Below, in pieces: positions 11,601 through 26,600 of a stretch of 64,000 nucleotides of DNA. The translations under genes were made by a program, and so were the position numbers. The stretch spans positions 13,929,806 to 13,993,805 of the forward strand of contig NC_134648.1 in the NCBI RefSeq assembly GCF_030463565.1, in the 5' to 3' direction. This stretch comes from Pelecanus crispus (lineage: Eukaryota; Chordata; Aves; Pelecaniformes; Pelecanidae). The notes below the pieces were generated by a model. The model did no database searches. It worked only from the letters and a program-made list of their open reading frames with translations, and had not been told where the DNA came from. Each line of letters starts with the position of its first letter. Position 1 is the first letter of the stretch.

Positions 11601-14600
11601 GCAAGTCTTACAGCACCCCAGGATTTACACTCTGACCTGAGCCCATTTTTCACACCATTTCATCCTCAGTACTAAATCAATCAAATGAATGCTAGCCCCT
11701 GTACAGCTGGCAATGCAAACCACGCACCTCCCAACTTCAGTGTAGATGTTGCCTCAGAGAACAAGTGCTGGGCAAACTGGAGAATGCGGAGGGCTTAGGC
11801 TCCTCTTCAGGCAGAGCTGCTCAAGCAGCACTGCGATAGGTGTGGGTGAGAGGCGGTGAATCGGCTCTCTTTTGAGTACCCCAGTGGGAGACAAGTGGTA
11901 TAGGTTCATGTGACCCAGCTGCCCCTCACCTTCTTGCCAGAAAACCCAAATCTTCAGGCCTCCATCCATCAGCCCGGCCTGCTTGTCCACCCCACAGAGA
12001 GCCTTGACTTCCTCCATGCTTTGCCCTTTGCTGCCAGTGCTTGATGCAGGGTGTGCAAGGGAAGTGGCTGACTTTCACACGAGTTTGCCTTTGGCATTTG
12101 TACACTGACCTTTATGCGGGAACATATCTGGAGGTTCAAGACATGGGAGTGTTTTCAAACTAAGAGCTACGTCTCCCATAGTAACTGGTGGAGGAACGCT
12201 TTCCAGAGAAATGTATTTTTCTTGCGGAGAGATGGCCACATGTTTCTGGGGCCCCTGGCAAGAGCAAAGCAATTTCTAATCTGAGGACTGTGCTGCTAAC
12301 CTACTCTGTAACCTTTGAAAAAATCGCATACTGTGTTGGTATTTTCTCCCTGTCTGCATAATGGGGATAATAATACTTCCAACCTCATAAAAGTGTCACA
12401 GATTGCTATACTAAAGACCGCTGTGAGTACAGGACTTGAGGTCCTCTAAAAGTTAGTCCTTAAAGCACGATGTGTGATTTCTTTTTTTGTTGGTCATTTT
12501 ATATGTATTTCTTAGCAAACATTTGCTCAGCTAAGTGTTTGAGTCATTTTGCATTCTAGTTACTAATTACTTATTGTTTTAAACTTTAGAAAATCCTTTG
12601 AGTTTGAGGATGCGTCAAGTCTGCAATCCCTGTACCCTCCCTCCCCAACTGAAAATGGGACTGAGAGCCAGCATAAATTTGGATCCAAGAGCACTTTAGA
12701 AGAAAATGCCTATGAAGACATTGTAGGTAAGAACCTGTTGCAGTACACGGGCTCACAGCGGGATATTGAGCAGTTGTAGTCAGGCCATGTGTTGTTGAAC
12801 ACATGCCCTGTGCCAGAACGTTCAGTGCTGTCAGTAAAGAGAGATTAAATGCAGGGTAAATGGGTTTGGTGCGTCAGTGCAAATATAACTCTCAGTCTGC
12901 ATGTAGGAGGTCTTGATTCCTTCGGACTTCATTGGGTGGTATTGGAAACAGACTGTGTGGTCAGCTTTTTGCCATGCTTTTCAAGACCCAAATCATTCTT
13001 TTTATCAAGGCCTTGGCGTGAAGCCTTGAGTGGTGTAAAAATGTAAAGAACAGAACTTGAGATAGTGTCTACAGAACTATCCAATAGCAAGATTAAGCTC
13101 ATAGGCCTTGTGTGGTCAGCCTGAGCTTTTCAGGACTCCTGCGTGGACTGCCCCAAAGCAGTTGTTTGTAGCACTGTTCCTGGTCTTCCCTAAGTCCCAG
13201 TTGCTGGTTAAAGAAAAATTAATTTCCTCTAGCTATACAGCCATCAGGAATGTGCAACAAAAACACTGTTTTGATTAAGCTTCACAAGAAAAACATGTTT
13301 CTTTTGGTCTTAGAAGGAAATGTATGGCCTATGCATACATTCTTTTAACATCAAAAAAGTTGTTATAATTACCGAAAATTGGGCAGCCCTTCAGAGCACA
13401 GATTTTCCACACAAGTGATGAATATCTGCATTGTTTTTAACTCTTTCAGTGTTGTATTATTACAACAGATACAAAGGGTACTTCATTTTACTTTGGACAA
13501 TGAATCTTTATCTACTGAAAACTGGAGGGCTACCAAGATAGCCAGGGGCCCTAGAGCACATGTCCTCTGAAGAGACACTGACAAGCTGGGCTTGTTTAGT
13601 CTGGTAAAAAGACCAGAGGCACTCTAATACTGCTTACAAATGTTTGAAGGGCAAACAAAGTCAATAGAACAAAAGTCGTCTTGGTCATATCAAATTGATA
13701 CAGCAAGGAACAGTGGCCACAGATTGCAGCTTGGGGCTCTTTGTCTTTATACCCAAATTCCGTCTCTGGCTTGTCAGCCTCAGTGAAAACAGGAATTTAC
13801 TCTTTCCATTTTCAGCTGTACTCTCCCTCTATGCCATTCAAAAAAATGCTTTCAGAACATAAAAAAATGCTGCTGTTCAGTGTCTGTTAATAAAAATGAG
13901 AGCTTATGTAGCTACTAAAAAGTTTTTTTCTGTGGAAAGCGTCCTTATATGATGATCAGCCTCTCTGAACACTCAGACCACCATGCAATTCACACTTGAA
14001 AATGTATTGTGCCTTAATTACAGTGCTCATCTTTGCTCAGGACCTGTTCACGTGCTGCCAGATGTTAGGTGATAATGCTTCTTTTCCTTGCTTTGCTTTG
14101 TTAAATATCAAAATAAAGTGTGCAGGACTGATCAGAAGCTTTCTTCAAATGAGAAGAAATCTTGTGTTCAGTAAAACAAAATCATAATGGGCTCTTCCAG
14201 CTCATGGGAACTATAAGCCATCTCCCTGCAGATTATAATTTGGGCATTTTGGCAGGGCAGTGGGAAGAGAATGCAAAATTTCAGATCTGTGGACAAACAC
14301 AGAACTTCATTGTTTTGTACTGCTTTTTAACAACCTCTTTCCAAAGCACTTCATTCAGTACAGGCAGTGTGGGGGGAATACCAAATTAGTATAATTCTTA
14401 TAAACTGTCAAGTGTGATTAAAGACAAGCCAATGTAGTTTGATCTCCGGCTTTAAAGAAACTATCATAGTTTTGTGTATCACATCTGCGTAATTTATACC
14501 AGTAGTGCTAGACCCCAGTTTCTAAGTAGCGCTTTTGTGCTCATGCAGTCCAGGTGTCTGTAAGAGTGAGTTTATTTCATAGATTTACATCTGCTTCAAA

Positions 14601-17600
14601 GCTATAAAGGACTCTGTCACTGCTGCTTTGGGTTTTCTTTGCAAACAGTTGCCCTAGAGGTGGTGGTGGGTTTTCTGTCTATACCTGGTTGAATCTCCTG
14701 CCTCCCTAAAAGCTTGTAGGTAGTGAAAACATTGTCACTGTAGTAATAAACTTAATAAAGTGTTGCCCTCCCCACCCCCGTAAAATTAAAACTTTTAATG
14801 CAAGTAAGTGTTAAAGGACAAGAAAAAAAGGCTGTGAATCTTGAGTAATGCTCTAAGCACTCTACTGTGAGACAGAATCATAAGGAAAAAAAAAAAAATA
14901 GGTTGGAAGGGACTCTGGAATCAGCTGGTGCAACCTCTGCCCAAAGCAGGGCTAGTTTCAAAGTTAGATCAGGTTGCTCAGGGCTACATCTGGTTGAGTT
15001 TTCAAAATATCTTAGGAGGATGGTTCCACTGCCTCACTGTGCAGCCTCCTCCACTGCTTAACCTCCACTGTGAAGAATTTTTTCTTGATATCACTGTGAA
15101 GGAATTTTTCTTTCTATCCAGTCAGAATTCTCCTTTGTTGCTATTTGTGACTGTTGTCTTTCATCCTCTCACTGTGCACCTCCAAGAAGTGTCTGGCTCC
15201 GCCTTTTCCATAACCCCTTCTAGGTAGTGGAAGACAGCAGTTGGGTTCCCCCCAAGACTTCTCTAGGCTAAACAGTCCCAGTACTCTTAGCCTTTTCTTG
15301 TTTATGTTGTGTGCTCCAGCCCCCAACCATCTTAATAGCCTTGCTCTAGACTATCTCCAGTCTGCTGAAGTCTCGCTGGTACAGTGAATACTCAGCTTCT
15401 AAGCACGTAAGTGCTAGGACTAGTGTCATTGGTTTTTTTTGGTTACTGCATGACCTCCTCATGTGATGCATATGCATACTAAACCTTTGTCTTTTTCCTG
15501 TTGCCCTTACACTGTTTCCTTCTTTAATGACAAAGACAGCGACAAACTGCTATGGCTAGTTTGTGTTATTTTGAGAGCAGGCTTCAAAAAAAAAAAGGTT
15601 TTAAGGTACATTAAAACCAAAAATGACTGTGCTTTGAAATCCAGTGACGTCATCAACCAGAAGCTTTCTTTAATTTTGTACACTTTAATAGATGAAATAT
15701 CTGCATGTTAAGTTCAAGACGGGTATTGGAACATGACGATCCATTCTGCATTTATCAAGAAGCAGTTGTATAAAGGGGTGCACATTCTTAATGTTAATCA
15801 GAGTTGTATTCCATGTGCAAGGAACCATGTGGACTTCATTCATCTGTTGTACTAGCACTCACAGGAATGTGGCAGTCATAGTAAACTTAACATTGTTTTG
15901 CTTCTTGTGGTTTTGAATGAGTCTTTAATCAGACCAAAATTGATGTGGCTTTATGAATCCAGTTGGGGAAACCATGCTTGGCTTTGTGCGAATTCAAGAA
16001 ACAATCATAGTATTAAGAGACGTCTGAGATGGTTGCTTCTGCTGTGTTTGTGGACAACAGTATTTCCTGTCATATGTACCATACAGTTTCAGTTTTCCAG
16101 TCTGTTCCCCTAAATGCAGTTGAGATATTTGAATATTGTTATTTAAGGTCTGGTGTCTCTGAGGCATTTTTCACCTGACGTCTAGAAGAAAGCACTTGTT
16201 ATCATCACCAAAATAAGTTGAATGAGTAAAGTGAAGGCAAGGTTAAGGGCGCAATATTAAGTTTAACTTGAGAAAATCTAGTATACCCATGTAAATTATA
16301 GTTTGTGTTTGTAAGAGAAATTACACTCACAATTCAGAAATTGTAGTGGATGAAATCTTTGACAAGGCAAGTCTTCTTACTCTGTAACTCCTCAGAGTGC
16401 TGGACACAGTAGAACAGGTGGAGATTTCCTCTAAGAGTTCACCACATAGATGTGTAGGAAACCCATTGCTTAGCTGGGCTGTGTGTGTCGCATCGTAGAT
16501 TGAGAATGTTTAGTTTTGAGAAGGCTTCGAGGAGACCTTATTGTGGCCTTCCAGTACTTAAAGGGGGCCTACAGGAAGGATGGGGAGAATCTTTTTAGCA
16601 AGGCCTGTTGTGACAGAACAAGGAATAATGGATTTAAACTAAAGAAGAATAGATTTAGAATAGACATTAGAAAGAAATTTTTTACAATGAGGGTGGTCAA
16701 GCACTGGAACAGGTTGCCCAGAGAGGTAGTGGAGGCCCCATCCCTGGCAACATTCAAGGTCAGGTTGGATGGGGCTCTGAGCAACCTGATCTGGTTAAAG
16801 CTGTCCCTGCTCACTGCAGGGGGGTGGGGCTAGATGACCTCTAAAGGTCCCTTCCAACCCAAAGCATTCTATGATTCTATGATTCTATGATTCTATGATG
16901 TCACACAACTCCATTTGTCCTGTCCAAGCAAGAGCCATTTGCTCTTATAGCTGCCTGGCCCTCATTTAAAACATTTTTTCTCCCAAGAAGAATGAAAGTG
17001 ATTAAAATGCTTTTCTTCCCTGAAGATCTGTGACTGGCAGGGTTTTTTGCTTCTCTGCTGTTTTTGAAGTCATAGGTGGACTATTCAGCACATAGCCCAG
17101 GTGTATGACTATCAGATTACTGCTCTTTTAACAGGTGTAGTCTCTTACTGGTTCAATAAGAAGAGCAGTTTGTATAAGAATGGCTTTATTTCACATATTA
17201 CACATATTACTGCAGAGATGTCTTGCCCCAGGAAGGTTCCCGTGCTGTCTGACCGGCTCACATGCAAGACTGGTGCCTGCTCGCTAAATTGCAATGGTCC
17301 AAAGCACTCTTAGAATTCTGTTAACTAACATGAACGACAAGGCTAATGAATTAACCTCTTTTAGAGTCCTCAGCTGGGATTAGGCTGTACTTTTCTTTGG
17401 GACAAGACTGGCTTGACTTTGTGGCCAGAGCTCTTTTGACTGGTCACTGTGCTGGGTTGCAGTAGACAAACCCATGCACTGTCTGGCTTGGCCACATGCA
17501 TTGGCTTGTGCCTGGCAGTTTGGGGTGACATTAGCCCCTCCTTTGCGTTGGTTGGCAAGCTCCCTGCTAGGCCCTTTCCCAGTGCATAGATCTGCTGGAA

Positions 17601-20600
17601 TTGCTCCAGGGCTGAAAGCGATCTTTTAGTTTATTCCTCTCCATCAAATTCCTATGAGGAGGAACATAAGAAACTAGAAACATTCAAGGTCAGGTTGGAT
17701 GGGGCTCTGAGCAACCTGATCTAGTTAAAGATGTCCCGGCTTACTGCAGGGGGGTTGGGCTAGATGATCCCTAAAGGTCCCTTCCAACCCAAAGCATTCT
17801 ATGATTCTATGATAAGTGTCTGCTGCTGCTGCCCTGGGCAAGTTTTGCTGTTTCACTGGCAGCAGAGGCCCTAGGAACACAAAGTCTGGGGACATCAGGA
17901 GGTGCCAGTTATGTACAGCCAGGCCTGGTCTATGCCAGAAGTTAGGTGGTGTGCCAAAGGCATGATAGGTATCAGTGCCAAAAGTTGTTGGAGCTGCTTG
18001 GTGGCAGGTCCCAGTGCTGTGTAGATCACTAGGCCATGCATCTCTCCCTTAACCTTGCAGTTGGTATAGTCAGCAGCATGGGACTCCTTTGTTCATTAAA
18101 TGCAGGTATTTTTTCAACTGACATTTTAGAATATACTGTGGAAGATGGAGTCCATCAAATACGCACTGGCTGAGGAAATGCTCTTCTCAAGGAGATGCCA
18201 GCAGCTGGAATGTGAACCTGGGCAGATGGATTAGCTGTTAAAGAGGGACAGATAATGTGGGCAAGAGAAGGATAGGCAAAAGTGTATGGTTCAGGCAACT
18301 GGCACAAATTCCTGTGAAAAAAATCATTCCTCCAAGCAATGCCACAGTTATTACACAAAGTTAAAAGTTGAAAAGTTTTTATTTTAAAGCTGGGATTCAG
18401 CAGTTGAGTTCTGGTTCTAAAAGAGTGCAGGCCTTTGGATCTGGGATTTTGATGTTGTCCATGATGGTAGAGGCCAGCTTGAAAGCTTGCCTTTCCATTT
18501 CTCCTCATTTCTCTTTATCTCCACATCATAATTTCTCTGTGGTCCATTGAGGAGACTAGAGTCAGTCACACATTCTTGATGGGGTTACAGACTTCTTCCC
18601 AGCTCAGAAATAAATACTCAGAGGCAGAGCTTGGGTTCAGGCCCATCTCTGGTTCTATTTATGTTTGTTGAGAAGTAGTTGATGAAGCCAGTCAGAATGC
18701 TCTTCTGGAGTCTGTGAAGCTCTCAGTCACCAGAGTCAGATCGTTTCAGATAGGCTTTAAATAAAATGTGATAGTTAAATTGTGTGGGAAATCTGTCTGG
18801 AGGGGGAAAAGTGAGAAAAGGAGGCAAAGAGCAGAACTGAGACAGTTGGAGAAGCAGCTGCTGACAGCTACTGTGTCTGCTTTGACAGCTAGAGCTGAAG
18901 CAATCTCGAAAGTGAAGCAATGCTCCAGAAACATTGCTGTGGGATCTCTAAAACCAGGATGAATTTCTGATTGGGATCTTGCTGGTGGGCTCCCATTGGA
19001 AGCATCCTGTAATCCATGGTCCCAGGGGCAGCTGGCCCTCCTGGGGCAGGTTTCTTACGCACCCTTCTGTTCTTTGGACCTGTTCAGTGTCACATTTAGC
19101 AGACTTTGAGCCCTTTCAATAGCTGGATACTTCTCTTGACAAATATTTTTTGCACCTTAAAAGGACTTAGAATGATGATAGCAACACTGTGCTTCTGGAG
19201 GTATATAATTGAACCTTGTTACAATTGACTTCCAAGGTGACTGAAAAGTGAAACAGTGTAGTTATGCACAATTGTTTAGCTGTTTTCCTCTGTCAAGTTG
19301 AGTATCTTACTTCAGTTTGGGGAGAATCAGCTTCTTGTTTGCTTCTGCACTGTAACAGGACAACTAGCTCTACGTTTGCATGGGCCTTATTCACAGTCAG
19401 AGAGTTGAGTGAAAAATAAATCATTATAAAGCTCCAAACCAGTCAGATTGGTACCAGACCTAGAAAAGTTCTTTTTTCTTCTTTTTTTTTTTTAAAAAAA
19501 ATATCCATATAACTCTTGTATACAGGTTTCAGGTAATCACCCAGGGAGCAAAATGTCCTTCTTTTGGTGTGGCCATCTCTCCTTGAAATTAGTGAGGGCC
19601 GGGTTGTTGTTGTACTTGGGTAAGTACAGTCTTTTCCAGAGAGATGAGAATGGATGAATCTGGGTGTCTCAGATATTTCCCAATACATCAGAACTCATAA
19701 GAGAGGAGGTGATGGAGCAATATGTCTCAAATCAGCATTACTAAGTGGAGTGTCAGGGCAGCCTAACCCAGGTGGGCGCCTCAGTAGTTAAAATAGGCAG
19801 GTGTGGACCTACAAGAAGATCCTGAGCGCGGAGGGAATGTTGGTGTTTTAACGTTCCCTGTGGAGTCCAGAGTAGCGTGTCATTCCCTTTATCCCTGCTG
19901 GTAAGGCACCTCGTCTCTCCTAAACCGATCAGTTGTTTTGAATTCTGATGTAAATTGGACATAGTGCATGTCATGTAACAAATGGGATGATTTAGCTCTT
20001 TTACTGAATCCTCCACTGTGTGTGCCCAGAGCTGCAGAAATGATGACTGAGGTCCAACTGGAAGATGTTCCAGCTTGACATTGCTTTCAAATTAGAACAT
20101 TTGCAAAGTTCTTCCAGTAAATGTGGAAAAAGGTTAGAAAGACAGTGAGCTGATCTTTCCAGTAAAATCCCATCATCACATGCCACGTTATTGCCTGTCG
20201 TGCTTTTGTATCACATTATTGTCTGTCATATTATCATCTCACATCAAAAGGGTTGTACAAATCTGAGAGAAACTGGAATTGCTGGGCTGCTGTGAAGCTG
20301 AAGCAAACTTGGAGAGATTGCATCTCTGCCAGCAGTGCTGTGCTAGTTGCTTCTCTGAAAACATTTTGGGTTTGTAGTCAGACCCTTACCAGGAGGTCTC
20401 TCGATAGTTGTTAGTGAAAGACAGAGCTAGGATTGATACAAAATGATGGTGGAGGCAGTGATCAGGGAAATGTATGTTCCTGTCTTCTTCCACGCCCTCA
20501 GTCTGCCTCTCACAATCTAAAAAGCATGTGAGTTTTTGGAAAGTGTAACACTGGCAATTTTAATAATAGACAGTGTAGGGTAATGGCAGCCAGAGCACAT

Positions 20601-23600
20601 TACATCAAACAGTATCCATATGGACCTGTCAAAGAAAGGCCAAATACCCCAGCTGTCTGATCCTATTGATGATCAGCCTGCTGCTTTGTTGCTACACTGG
20701 GATACATGGGTTTCAGTTATTGTTAATAATCATCTCAGGCTTTATTTAGATCCCCATTTTTCTCTTGTGGAGTCTGTCTCACAGCTATACCATCCACTAC
20801 AGTTTCTTCTGACAGTGTCTGTCGGCTTTATCAGCTGGTTTTCTAGTCGATGCTGCAGGTTAGTAAAACAGAGAGTAAAATCACCATGAGGCTGCTCTCC
20901 CAAATCCTAGTTAAAATTCACAGAGACTGTGTTGAAGTCAGCAGGATTAAACCTCTGAGAAGTGCAAGCAGTTTAGGCATGCTGATGCTGTATTGTGCTA
21001 ACAGTTGCTCATCAGATGTTTTCATGCATGTGATTTTGGACTGGGTGTTAATCGGATGATTTTTGGGGGTGAAATTTCTTATTCATTTATCAACCATGCT
21101 TATTCTTCTCCGTCTAATGCTTCATTATGATTACAACACAACTGCAAAGATGGCAGGGAGCTGAAAGTATCTGCAGTGTTTCTTCTGCTTATTGCAAGGC
21201 AAAGCAAAACTGGAGAAGTTTAGAAAGCACAGGCTGGTGCCTACAAACTCCATGGACGAGGGCTCAAAAGGCCAATTGCATTTTAGACTCGTCACTCTGC
21301 ATGTTGCAGATATTCTACTACTTTTCTGAGAACATGGTACTGAGCTGATACACTGGGTTGTAGGACTATAAGCAAGTAATGGTCTGTAACTTAGTATGGT
21401 TCAGCAATAGCTTTTCAAAGCAGCTGTAATGTGTCTTAGCTGTAATCTGATATTGAAATAGTTCCTTTTTCTACAGATTCCTGGGGTAAATTCCTCAGCT
21501 GAGATGCACAGTTGCAGCTTCTCTGATGTTGAAAGAGCTCATCTATGCACTACAGATCTAAGCTCAGATACTTTATGAGAGCGTGGAGATTTCGTGGTTT
21601 TCATCCATTTGATCTGAAAATGCTCGTAAACATCGCAGTGGCTGAGTTTTCCTCCAGCACTGGCAGTGTGAATCTGCATTTGTGTAATTTCATGAATAAA
21701 ATGAGTAATGCATATGCAGAACACACCTGGATTCTCACCATTGAGCAGTTCTTTGGACTTAAGTGCCCAGAGATGCTGGGAAGCCCTAAGTCTGCACAGC
21801 GCATGAATCCCGTGCTGTTCCCTCATGCAGTGCTTGTGCTCAGAGGTTCATTCCCATTGCTTCCACTTCAATGGCAGCAAAAGCAGAACCCCCCAACCAC
21901 CCTTCTCTGCTTGCTTCTTCCTTGCCCAGTTGTATTTGATCTTAATCTTCTGCAAGGACTTGCGTGCACCAAATGTGCGTGAGCTGGATGAATTGGGCTG
22001 TATCTACAACTGAACAGAGGTAATGGGCAGAGGGCAAAAAAGGTATTTCAAGAATTTGTAGGTGCCATCAGAAGGATTATGTGTGGAAAGGAGTTGATGT
22101 TGCGCTTGTGTCCGTTGTTACAGAAACACTGCAAAAGGTTCAGGTGAGAGGTGCCACAAGTATCAGAAGTTCTTACAGAGTGCTCATTTGGGTATTTCTA
22201 CTTGTCTGTTATTCAGTCCTCATTCTGCCTATCTGGGCGTCTTTTCCTGCCCATCTATTGCCACTATTTCCAGCTCCTTGCTTCTGGAGGTACCTGCTGC
22301 TTTTCCCCAAGTCTCTCCTGGGATGGCAGCTGAAGCTTTCATCTCCCAGTTTGTTATAATGTAAAATACATTAATTGCCCTATATTTTGTGCACATGCTG
22401 TATTATTCAGGAAATACACTCTTCGTCATTTGTGAGGTGCTAACCCTGTCTAATTCAGCCGTACAGATCAGGAGCCTGGGCTTTCTATGTAGCCAGCAAA
22501 GAAGGCGGTAGGCTCTTAGTTTGCGCATTCAGCATCACCCTCTGGAGACCGTATCTCCTCTGTGAGCATTGGCTCCTAATTTAGGCACCCAAGTTAACAC
22601 AAGTTGATGAGCCCTTTCCCTTACTGTATACGTGCTGTTCAATTCTCACTTGCTGGAGGTGCAAAGGGCAAGAGTTATAATCAGTACTCGGTGAATCACT
22701 TCATTCCTCTGATAATTATTTCTCCCATCTAGAAAGAAATGATGCATTTCCCTGCTTTCTGCCATTTATAGAGAAGTGTCTGCCTGCATTTTTTTTTCCC
22801 TTCAGCCTTACTTTTCACTCCTTTCTCAGCGTGAGACAGGCGTACTGAGTCTGCCTCTGCTTCCCATTTGCCACGTGTGAGAGGCTGAGCAGAGGAACAT
22901 TGTGTGCTGCCTCAGGACTCAGTGGGGCTGACTCGCAGAGCATCACAGAGCGAGGAATTGCAACTGCTGGAGGAAACTCATTGATGCTTAAGCTCAAAGC
23001 ACTGCATTCCTCGGGACTTTTCTAAAGATCACTGGTTATTTTAGCTTCCCCCCCCCCCCCCCCCCCCCCCCACCTTTCCCCTATGGATGAATCATTAAAT
23101 TGCCTGTGAGATCTTCTGAAGATAAATGTCATGTAGATGCATGTCCCGTGTTAACTCAGCGGTTTGGTGCATAGAATTCAAGAGAATGGGAAACTTGAAA
23201 AAAAAGCTTGTAAAGGGAACTGTTCTGGAAGCAGGGATGGTGATTAGAAACAGTATTTGCCAAAGGCTTGCTATTTCATGTGACCATACGCATTCTGGGG
23301 GTCTGATTCAGCTTCCTTTGAAGTCAGTGATAGTCTGCTGTTGTCTTGTGTGGCAGTTGGATCAGCCTCATTAAGACAAGCCTGGCCTCTATACTGCATA
23401 ATGTTTCTCCTTTTGGCTTCTAATAGAGACATCCATATGGAAGGAACAAGGATGTTTCCTTGCTCTTTCATCGTAAATGTGTTTTCCTTTTGTAGCAAAT
23501 CCAAATGAATGCAAAAGCACTGCAGCTTGCAGATTGTGAACATTCCTTGCCTGGGTCTTGGGACTAGAGAAACCATGGTGTTGAGGAGAAATGCAGAGAT

Positions 23601-26600
23601 CAAAGCTGCAAACCTCTGAGCCAGCCCTGTACGGAAGCTTTCCTCATTTTTGTGCTGCAGCAACAGCAGCAGCCACCACTGCAGCCCTTCCTCAGAGCCT
23701 TCCTCTGGTGTGAGACCTGCATCTGCTGGTGGCCATCAGTTTCCAGGTCTTTCTCCCATGGAAGGGAGTCACAGGGCAGAGTGATAGGGTTAAATGCTAC
23801 CCTAAGGCAGTTCAGGGTACCCTTACACATCTTTTTAGCTTGCTTGCCATCTTGGGTTTCTTGTCACTTGTCCTTCCTACTCTTGGCACCTGGTCTGTCA
23901 GGGGTGCTCTTTTTGCATGTCTGGTCTTTTGGACTCGTCCACCAGGGAGAGCATATATACTAAAAAAATGGTGGTTGTCTAAGGTTTGAACATTATTGAA
24001 CACCTAGAGAAATAAATTATCTCTTTTAGTTCATTGGCTGAAACAAATACTGGGTGTAAATGCCAAATCAGCAAAACCAGATTGTTTCAGATTGCTCAGA
24101 CTATTCCATTATCAGAGATTTGGTAGGGAAGTTTATTCTTTAAAAGAAAAAAAAGAACAGGTGAGGCTTATTTGGTCTCAAGGCATCATTTCAAAATGAA
24201 AAAAAAAGAAAACCTGAAATAATTGTATTTTAGGCAAATGAGAAAAATAAAAGAAACAAGTGTTCTTGAGCAGCAAGCCAGTCATCTGAAGAAACTCTTA
24301 CAGGTCTAGGGAAAGGGTTAAAATCCCTGTGGTGTCTCCACTGACCTCCACATTACACTGAAGAGGAATTTGGCTGGAGCTTGCTTTTGGTAGAGAATCT
24401 GAGTCAGAAAAGCAGCCGCTGCTCATGGTTCCTTGCTCCTCCCTCTCCTCTCATCCAAGACTTCCTTGGGCCTGTTTCTATAGTTAATATATTAGGTCAA
24501 CATTAGTAATGTCGAGTTTAACTGGGTTCAAGCAATTCTGTTTTACGTTGTGTCTTGGAAAGACAATCACCCTAAAACCTTTAAATGCTTTACATTTTAA
24601 AAAAGGTTTCTTTTCAACTGATTGGCTTGTTTCTTCTCAGGAGTTTGGATACTATGCAGACTAATGTAAAAACATTTGTTTTCACAAGGAAGCATATGTT
24701 TAAGCACTGTCTAATGTAGCTGTGTATTTTGAAATCTGTTAATCCTTTCTCAAATGCTTGCTTGACCTATACTTGACTTGGGCTTACAAGAAATTTTATT
24801 ACACTAGTACAGTCCAATTAGCTGTGAGTAAGCAACAGCATTTTGCAAAGTTGACCATTTATTGTTGTTATGATTATCATATCTAGAGCTCTAGAGTTTA
24901 CAAGTAACAGAATTAGTGTGCAATATCTATTTATTTTTCTTCCTGCAGAAGGAATCAATCAATTCCATAGTCCTCCCAGAACATTTGTAGCTTTAAATTT
25001 TTGTAGGAATATTTGTTGCCTAAGATTTATCCTGTTCATTGTATTCATCAAAAGGTCTTTCTTCTAAATGCCCCATGCACCTGAAGGTGTTCTTTCCATG
25101 CAGTGTGAGGATTGACTATGATGATAGTGTAGCCTCGAATCAGATTCCCTCTGGATGAAATAATAAGCTGTGGTTGCCAAGTCAAACATTCTTCAACAGC
25201 AGCAGTTATTCAGGCTTCTAATTAAAACAAAGCTAAAACAGTCATTCTTGTGCTTGTATTTGACTAGAAATCTTAGTATGATGCACTGCCGAAGCAAAAC
25301 TGTATTTTCACTTGTATTGTGAATATGTGAACTTGCTAAGCAAAAGCTCTTATCGCTATAATTGATGAATCAAGCAGTCTTATGCTTCCAGGCTTAACAA
25401 GAAAGTAGAAAGCACAAACTACTTTTGTTTTCTTTTGTACAATGAGGAAATGTAATATTCTGTCTGGATCAAAAAAACTGGTAGTCAAACAAACTGGGTA
25501 TTAATTCAGGCCTTGCTCTCATTGAAAATACCTATGCCTCAACTGTCATCTCTGTAAAAGTGGTGACTGTCTGGTAGGTAGTCGGTAACAGTGTGAGTAA
25601 TAAACTGTACTATAGCTTTCTGTTTTCAATTCTTAATTGATATAGTATGTAGTAAAATCTGAATTTCTTATATTTAAAAGCTTGTATTGCAATATATATT
25701 GTACTAAACCCATGAGTTTTATAGTCATCTTTAGATATAAAACCAAAAGCAAGTTGGTTCAAAAGCTTTGAACTTCCTGCATGTTTTAAGTTTCTGCAAA
25801 GTCAAGTCTTGAATTTGAGTAGATCACTTTTTTGTGGGTATTTTCTGCATAAGATGGTTGGAAAACTGGAAGGACCCTGTGTTCGAAAAACCTGAAATTC
25901 TAAACCAGTCGCTGATTATGAACTGTTTGAAGAAATGGATACAAAACATTCATTTTACTGATGGCACTCATTCATCTTCACACTTATTAGTTCAGTGAGA
26001 GGTTTAGTGAGTTCAGAAGTTTTGAGAAGACAGTGGGTTATTCCACTGGTCCTTAGGCTGCTGAAGGGTATTGGGTCTCACTTAAATCTGGACTATAAAT
26101 TTTGGTTCTGGTTTTCAAATGCTAAAAATTCAAAGATTGCAGTCTGCTTTTTGATGTGTTTTTCACTTATGTCATATTTAGTGATTAACTGTTCAAGCCT
26201 CTTTATATTACTGGCAGGATGAGTTTCCTTCTGGGTGATATTAATTTTACATAAATTGAAATGAATAGCTGCTTAATTAGAAGGCACAATGTGTTTTAAA
26301 GAACACTTTGAGCATGCAGTATGGTTGGGGCAGAAATTCTTCCCTCATCTTTTCAATGTTCTCTCTTCGCACTGCTGAGCTGAAGCATTTATTCTTTCTT
26401 TGTCTTCTCTCAGCGGAAGAGAAAAGCGAAGGTAGCATCAAATAAAAGTCGTCTTATTGTGTGTAAGGGTGGTATGTTGAGAACAGTTATTTATTGCTAT
26501 TCATTTCACCCTGTGAGTGGCTGCTATAGATTTATAAAATCTACTGATACACTTTAAAGTAGTCACGTGCCTGATCTTTTATATATCAATAAATTTTCCA

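Larger units (their letters stand above)
8639..12589 (+). other. Intron between exons 1 and 2 (phase 2)
   Basis: This is a 3951-bp intron. It contains an old direct duplication (10017-10146 and 10579-10720) and a MIR-like fragment just before the exon (12305-12435). Nothing else could be recognised. Confidence 0.85.
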
